From: a virus
Strand: one strand, 5' to 3'
DNA length: 49,211 bases
Virus record (IMG/VR): IMGVR_UViG_3300048784_000047
Span: 1-49,211 of that record
Part shown: positions 48,273 through 49,211 of the stretch, piece by piece
How the letters are laid out: every line of letters starts with the position of its first letter
Position numbering within the stretch: position 1 is the first letter of the stretch
Notes under the pieces: model-generated
Database searches by the model: none
What the model was told of the DNA's origin: nothing
The model's input: the letters and a program-made list of their open reading frames with translations, nothing else
Translations under genes and position numbers: made by a program

Positions 48273-48440
48273 TTAAGACCAGGAATCGTAAACACTTCGT
48301 CGGCAAGCGTCCGCCGGCGGCGGCAGATTATGCCTCACGTTCGGCTTTTTCCGGTGGAACCACCAGTCCAGGAACCAAACCAGTCCCCAGGAACCAATCA
48401 TCAGTCCACAGAGCAGAATCCCTGATTGTTGCCAGTTCAT
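48273..48440 (-). CDS. 55-residue single-span membrane protein
   Basis: The ATG at 48440 overlaps the upstream stop (ATGA, 48437-48440) after a GAGGAGGA purine run, and the TAA is at 48273-48275. It encodes a short polar N-terminus, a Trp-rich transmembrane helix (GILLCGLMIGSWGLVWFL, followed by DWW) and a basic tail (HRKKPNVRHNLPPP...). The coupling and membrane layout support a real gene. A superinfection-exclusion or early membrane role is possible; no family is recognised. Confidence 0.65.
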   Translation of the reverse strand: MNWQQSGILLCGLMIGSWGLVWFLDWWFHRKKPNVRHNLPPPADACRRSVYDSWS

Positions 48441-48823
48441 CCCTCGTCCTCCTCTTTCATCACGCTGAAGGGAACATCCGGCCAGTAATAAATCACCCCG
48501 TGGCCGAAAGAATCCATTTTCCAGTGTAACAGAGCCATAATCGCTCCGTTGACATTACAGGCTTCAGTTTCCAGGAACTCAGATTCCTCCCTGTTTACCT
48601 CAGTCCTGGCTTGCTCGAGCAAGTCATAAACCAGCGTCCCGCCGATGACTCCAGCGATCCAGACTCGCAGCTCTGGCTCATTAAGTCCAGCCATCGCGAC
48701 ACAGCTCCTTCCGAACATTCCTCTGCCGGAATATTCCTGGAGTGTCGCGCCCCGGGCCTGTGCGTCTCGAAAGGTCTTTCCAACCAAGTCTAGAACTCCT
48801 TGTCTGTCTGTCCAGTCTTTCAT
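48437..48823 (-). CDS. Hypothetical protein, 128 aa
   Basis: The start ATG at 48823 follows GAGGGGA. A helical N-terminal half (DRQGVLDLVGKTFRDAQARGATLQEYSGRG) is followed by a hydrophobic stretch (ELRVWIAGVIGGTLVYDLLEQA) that may be buried rather than membrane-spanning, then an acidic region and an aromatic end (HGVIYYWPDVPF). I do not recognise it. It couples to the small membrane protein downstream. Confidence 0.65.
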   Translation of the reverse strand: MKDWTDRQGVLDLVGKTFRDAQARGATLQEYSGRGMFGRSCVAMAGLNEPELRVWIAGVIGGTLVYDLLEQARTEVNREESEFLETEACNVNGAIMALLHWKMDSFGHGVIYYWPDVPFSVMKEEDEG

Positions 48824-48826
48824 GGC

Positions 48827-49078
48827 TTATCCCCTCAGATTCTTTTCATTAACCCACTCAACCCGCTGGGGGACCGCCGGCAGGATCTGAACCCTGACGT
48901 AAGTCTCCTTGGTCGGATTGCCCAGGCGATCGATCCCTGGCTCCGAGATCCTGGTCCCGTTCTCGCCTGTGTGCACACAGAGCATTCCGCCCCGCGTGCG
49001 CATCAGTCCCAGCCCAGAGTTTCTCTGCCTATAACTCTGGAGTTCAAGCAATTTCTTCACTTCAGCTCTAATGTTCAT
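48827..49078 (-). CDS. Hypothetical protein, 83 aa
   Basis: The start ATG at 49078 follows AGGAGACT and lies one base after the stop of the HTH gene crossing the joint. The protein is basic and beta-like in its second half (GGMLCVHTGENGTRISEPGIDRLGNPTKETYVRVQILPAV). It has no catalytic motif. A small DNA-associated early protein is possible; I do not recognise the family. Confidence 0.65.
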   Translation of the reverse strand: MNIRAEVKKLLELQSYRQRNSGLGLMRTRGGMLCVHTGENGTRISEPGIDRLGNPTKETYVRVQILPAVPQRVEWVNEKNLRG

Positions 49079-49079
49079 C

Positions 49080-49211
49080 TTAGTCTCCTGTCTTTATGTC
49101 CTCAGCCATCGCATCGCGGAGCTTACTGAGGGAATCAGCCACCGCGTTTTCATCAATCCGGACTTGGTAATTCGCCGGGACTTTCTCCGACGATTCACCT
49201 TCAGTGATTAT
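49080..49211 (-). CDS. 3' part of the joint-spanning HTH gene
   Basis: This is the end of the gene listed at 1-298. The TAA at 49080-49082 closes the frame that continues from base 1, and bases 49085-49211 duplicate 1-127. It is the same gene and should be counted once. Confidence 0.85.
   Translation of the reverse strand: MITEGESSEKVPANYQVRIDENAVADSLSKLRDAMAEDIKTGD
49085..49211. repeat. Terminal direct repeat, copy 2
   Basis: It is identical to bases 1-127. See the first copy. Confidence 0.93.

Overview
The window looks like a complete genome of an uncultivated, P22-like tailed phage (podovirus morphology inferred) of a bacterium. The first 127 bases recur exactly as the last 127, so the contig closes into a circle of 49,084 bp. 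The gene crossing the joint reads through without a break. I see no integrase, no tRNA and no rRNA, so a lytic lifestyle is more likely than a temperate one. The host cannot be read from the sequence. Conventional GGAG ribosome sites, sigma70-like promoters and Sec-type signal peptides on fibre-like proteins fit a bacterial host, probably one with an envelope of the Gram-negative type.

The layout is two opposed arms. The plus-strand arm (3268-33523) is the virion and lysis module: small terminase-like gene, fibre and decoration proteins (three with signal peptides), large terminase, portal, a GroES-like protein, scaffold, major capsid protein, P22 gp4-like and gp10-like neck/tail proteins, a cupin-like protein, three ejection-protein candidates (one of 1689 residues with an HEXXH zinc-protease motif), an ATP-grasp enzyme, a zinc-ribbon protein, a beta-helix tailspike, then holin-like, lysozyme-like, membrane and NlpC/P60-like genes. 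Most neighbours overlap by ATGA or TAATG, so the arm is translated as long coupled operons.

The minus-strand arm (33542 round the joint to 2621) is the early/replication module. It holds a DUF3987-like ATPase, a uracil-DNA-glycosylase/family-A DNA polymerase fusion, a ParB/DNA-methyltransferase fusion, an SSB-like protein, a Sak4-like RecA-fold ATPase, a Cas4/AddB-like iron-sulfur nuclease, an AP2-domain protein, small zinc-finger, HTH and RHH-like proteins, and many small unknowns. Embedded here is a two-gene cassette (43583-45372) encoding a GH5-like glycoside hydrolase and a partner of virion-like composition.

The control regions are the most interesting part. A 32-bp palindromic element (two GTGWWCAC half sites exactly 16 bp apart, with inner TATG/CATA) occurs five times, always between genes or at a gene end, and at least two copies overlap good promoters. 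A second element, CAATGACTTGRTTGAC, contains or abuts the -35 box of three promoters. Both are probably binding sites of phage regulators. The region between the arms (1485-3267) has no credible genes before the small terminase-like gene. It carries a long imperfect inverted repeat, short tandem repeats, hairpins and promoters, and is the best candidate for an origin, packaging site or structured RNA.
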